Shown: in pieces, positions 13,787 to 15,061 of the stretch | How the letters are laid out: every line of letters begins with the position of its first letter | Position numbering within the stretch: position 1 is the stretch's first letter | NCBI GenBank assembly: GCA_027596075.1 | Contig: JADGJC010000602.1 | Coordinates: 1 to 15,061, forward strand | Source of the DNA: Rhizophlyctis rosea | Taxonomy: Eukaryota > Chytridiomycota > Chytridiomycetes > Rhizophlyctidales > Rhizophlyctidaceae | Length of the DNA stretch: 15,061 nucleotides | Reading direction: 5' to 3' | Notes under the pieces: model-generated | Seen by the model: only the letters and a program-made list of their open reading frames with translations | Told to the model about the DNA's origin: nothing | Databases searched by the model: none | Position numbers and translations under genes: made by a program

Positions 13787-15061
13787 TTCTTATCTGGATT
13801 GCACGAAATAGTTGATCGTTGGCTGCAAGGTCGGATCTACATCTCCGGAGACGTCTTGCCAGTCCCATCTGGCCACCTATCGATCTCATTGGGCAGTTTG
13901 GATAATGCGTTCAATTCTGTCTTTGCCAATGATGTGTACAACAAATTTGGCAAACTAGAAACCAATCGAGTCGCAAGTCTAGATCCTCTCTATACAGATT
14001 ACAATTACGGTGTGGTAACTTTGGGTCTCCAATATGATGAGACTTTGCAAATTGTTGACAGCAAATTGAGCGTCAAACCCATAATCTGCCAAAACAACGA
14101 TTATGATCTCAAATATGCCGATCCAATAAAAATCAAGTGGGATAGTTTGAACGACCCGAATGACACATTGGGCGGCACTTTGTTTCTCGATTATGACGAG
14201 GATGATTTCAATCTTGGTAACGATGGCAAATTGAAGACCGTAAATCTGAACCTGACAGGTCAAGGTGCAATAGGCGTGAGGAAAGCCGATTGGACGTTGG
14301 GCGAAAACGATTCAAAATTGAGAGTCATCAAATTGGATGTTTCCGAAGATTTTCAACAGACGGGAGGAGTGCTGGCGATCAGAAATCAAGGGAATGGCCG
14401 GATACCATTCTACCAAATAGGGAACGGGTTTGCGACAAACGCAAATTTTTCTTGGGATGGAGCAACAACCCTACAGGTCCCGTTTGTGAAAAGTACAATC
14501 AGTTATGAACTACCTGACAACTATCTCGCCACGATTGCAAGCGTTCTTTTCGCGTATCAAAGCGAAGTTGGCTCGGGCATCGACGTGTTGCCTCCCACAG
14601 CCAATAGAAGACTCATTAAGGCCAGAACCGATCCCAGTAGTCTCTTCGTGGACGCCGCCAACAACCTCTCCGTCAAATGCGACCCATCGGGTGCGATAAA
14701 GAAAGATGTGGAACTAGGCTTGGATGTTCGCACGGATGATATGTCCATTCAGAAACCCGCCGGCGTCTTGCAGGTCAATCTCGCAGAATTGGGAGGATTG
14801 AAAAACACACCAAGCGGCATTGGCGTCTCTGTGGATAATATCACGATACAACTTGGTGCAGATGGCATCTTGAATGGGAATTACCAAGTGATGTACCCCC
14901 TTCAAAGGAATCTGAACGAGATCCAGTTGCAATATGATGAAGGAGACCTTACGACACTTCCAACAGGATTGGCTGTACATCTGGGTGTTGGACTTATCAG
15001 AACACCGACAGGTATCAGTGTCAACTTGGATGGAGGTCATGGCATCCTCATTGCTGGAAAC
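13778..15061 (+). CDS. Fibre-like beta-repeat protein (partial, runs off right edge)
   Basis: 428 codons are open from tandem ATGs (13778, 13781) to the window end, with no stop. The protein is beta-rich with many Gly/Asp turns. Toward the right edge it carries repeats of the form xTP[ST]G[IL]xVxL: TPSGIGVSVD (about 14805), LPTGLAVHLG (about 14957) and TPTGISVNLD (about 15002), interspersed with LGADGIL-like turns. This is the texture of trimeric fibre shafts (triple beta-spiral type), so a receptor-attachment or tail-fibre role is likely (inference). The N-terminal 60 residues (FLSGLHEIVDRWLQG...) may anchor it to the particle. The final length and head domain are unknown. Confidence 0.65.
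   Translation, partial: MMKFLSGLHEIVDRWLQGRIYISGDVLPVPSGHLSISLGSLDNAFNSVFANDVYNKFGKLETNRVASLDPLYTDYNYGVVTLGLQYDETLQIVDSKLSVKPIICQNNDYDLKYADPIKIKWDSLNDPNDTLGGTLFLDYDEDDFNLGNDGKLKTVNLNLTGQGAIGVRKADWTLGENDSKLRVIKLDVSEDFQQTGGVLAIRNQGNGRIPFYQIGNGFATNANFSWDGATTLQVPFVKSTISYELPDNYLATIASVLFAYQSEVGSGIDVLPPTANRRLIKARTDPSSLFVDAANNLSVKCDPSGAIKKDVELGLDVRTDDMSIQKPAGVLQVNLAELGGLKNTPSGIGVSVDNITIQLGADGILNGNYQVMYPLQRNLNEIQLQYDEGDLTTLPTGLAVHLGVGLIRTPTGISVNLDGGHGILIAGN

Overview
The window looks like about 15 kb of a polinton-like virus (PLV, a small relative of Maverick/Polinton elements) from a eukaryotic host. It may be integrated or come from a free viral genome; the sequence does not decide this. The evidence is a virion morphogenesis set (FtsK/A32-type packaging ATPase, single-jelly-roll penton, double-jelly-roll major capsid protein), a Maverick-type DDE integrase with a C-terminal chromodomain, compact genes on both strands without Shine-Dalgarno sites, and lysine-rich proteins with NLS-like motifs. 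The family assignments come from motifs and gene order read by eye, not from a database search. The host cannot be named.

Layout. Positions 1-438 hold no convincing gene but contain a strong 22-bp inverted repeat (206-280) and a short direct repeat. Positions 439-3372 (minus) encode a 977-aa primase-helicase: an archaeo-eukaryotic-type primase (AEP) fused to an SF2 helicase of the herpesvirus origin-binding-protein type. Divergent to it are a small HTH-like protein (3487-3690) and a cysteine-rich protein (3739-4224). A second copy of the inverted repeat follows (4219-4293), then a minus-strand zinc-ribbon protein (4343-4549) and a palindrome-rich intergenic region. An integration block comes next: a tyrosine recombinase-like gene (4782-5846, plus) meets the DDE integrase with chromodomain (5848-7083, minus) tail to tail, 1 bp apart. 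Two small plus-strand genes (7117-7284 and 7319-7780) lead to the virion block: a lysine-rich protein and the ATPase on the minus strand, then penton, a coiled-coil Lys/Glu-rich protein and the MCP on the plus strand. After a small minus-strand gene (11636-11926) comes a long basic NLS-repeat protein interrupted by one in-frame TGA (12022-13722), and then a fibre-like beta-repeat protein that runs off the right edge (13778-end).

How it fits together. The AEP-helicase probably starts and unwinds replication. The integrase and/or tyrosine recombinase would mediate integration. ATPase, penton, MCP and the accessory basic and fibre proteins would build and fill the particle. No protein-primed DNA polymerase B and no adenain-like maturation protease were seen, although the element continues beyond the window. 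The most notable points are two unrelated integrase families in one element, the AEP-SF2 replication module, the duplicated hairpin flanking that module, a shared TTTGTTCAC element about 34-38 nt upstream of three start codons, and the single in-frame stop in the NLS-repeat gene.
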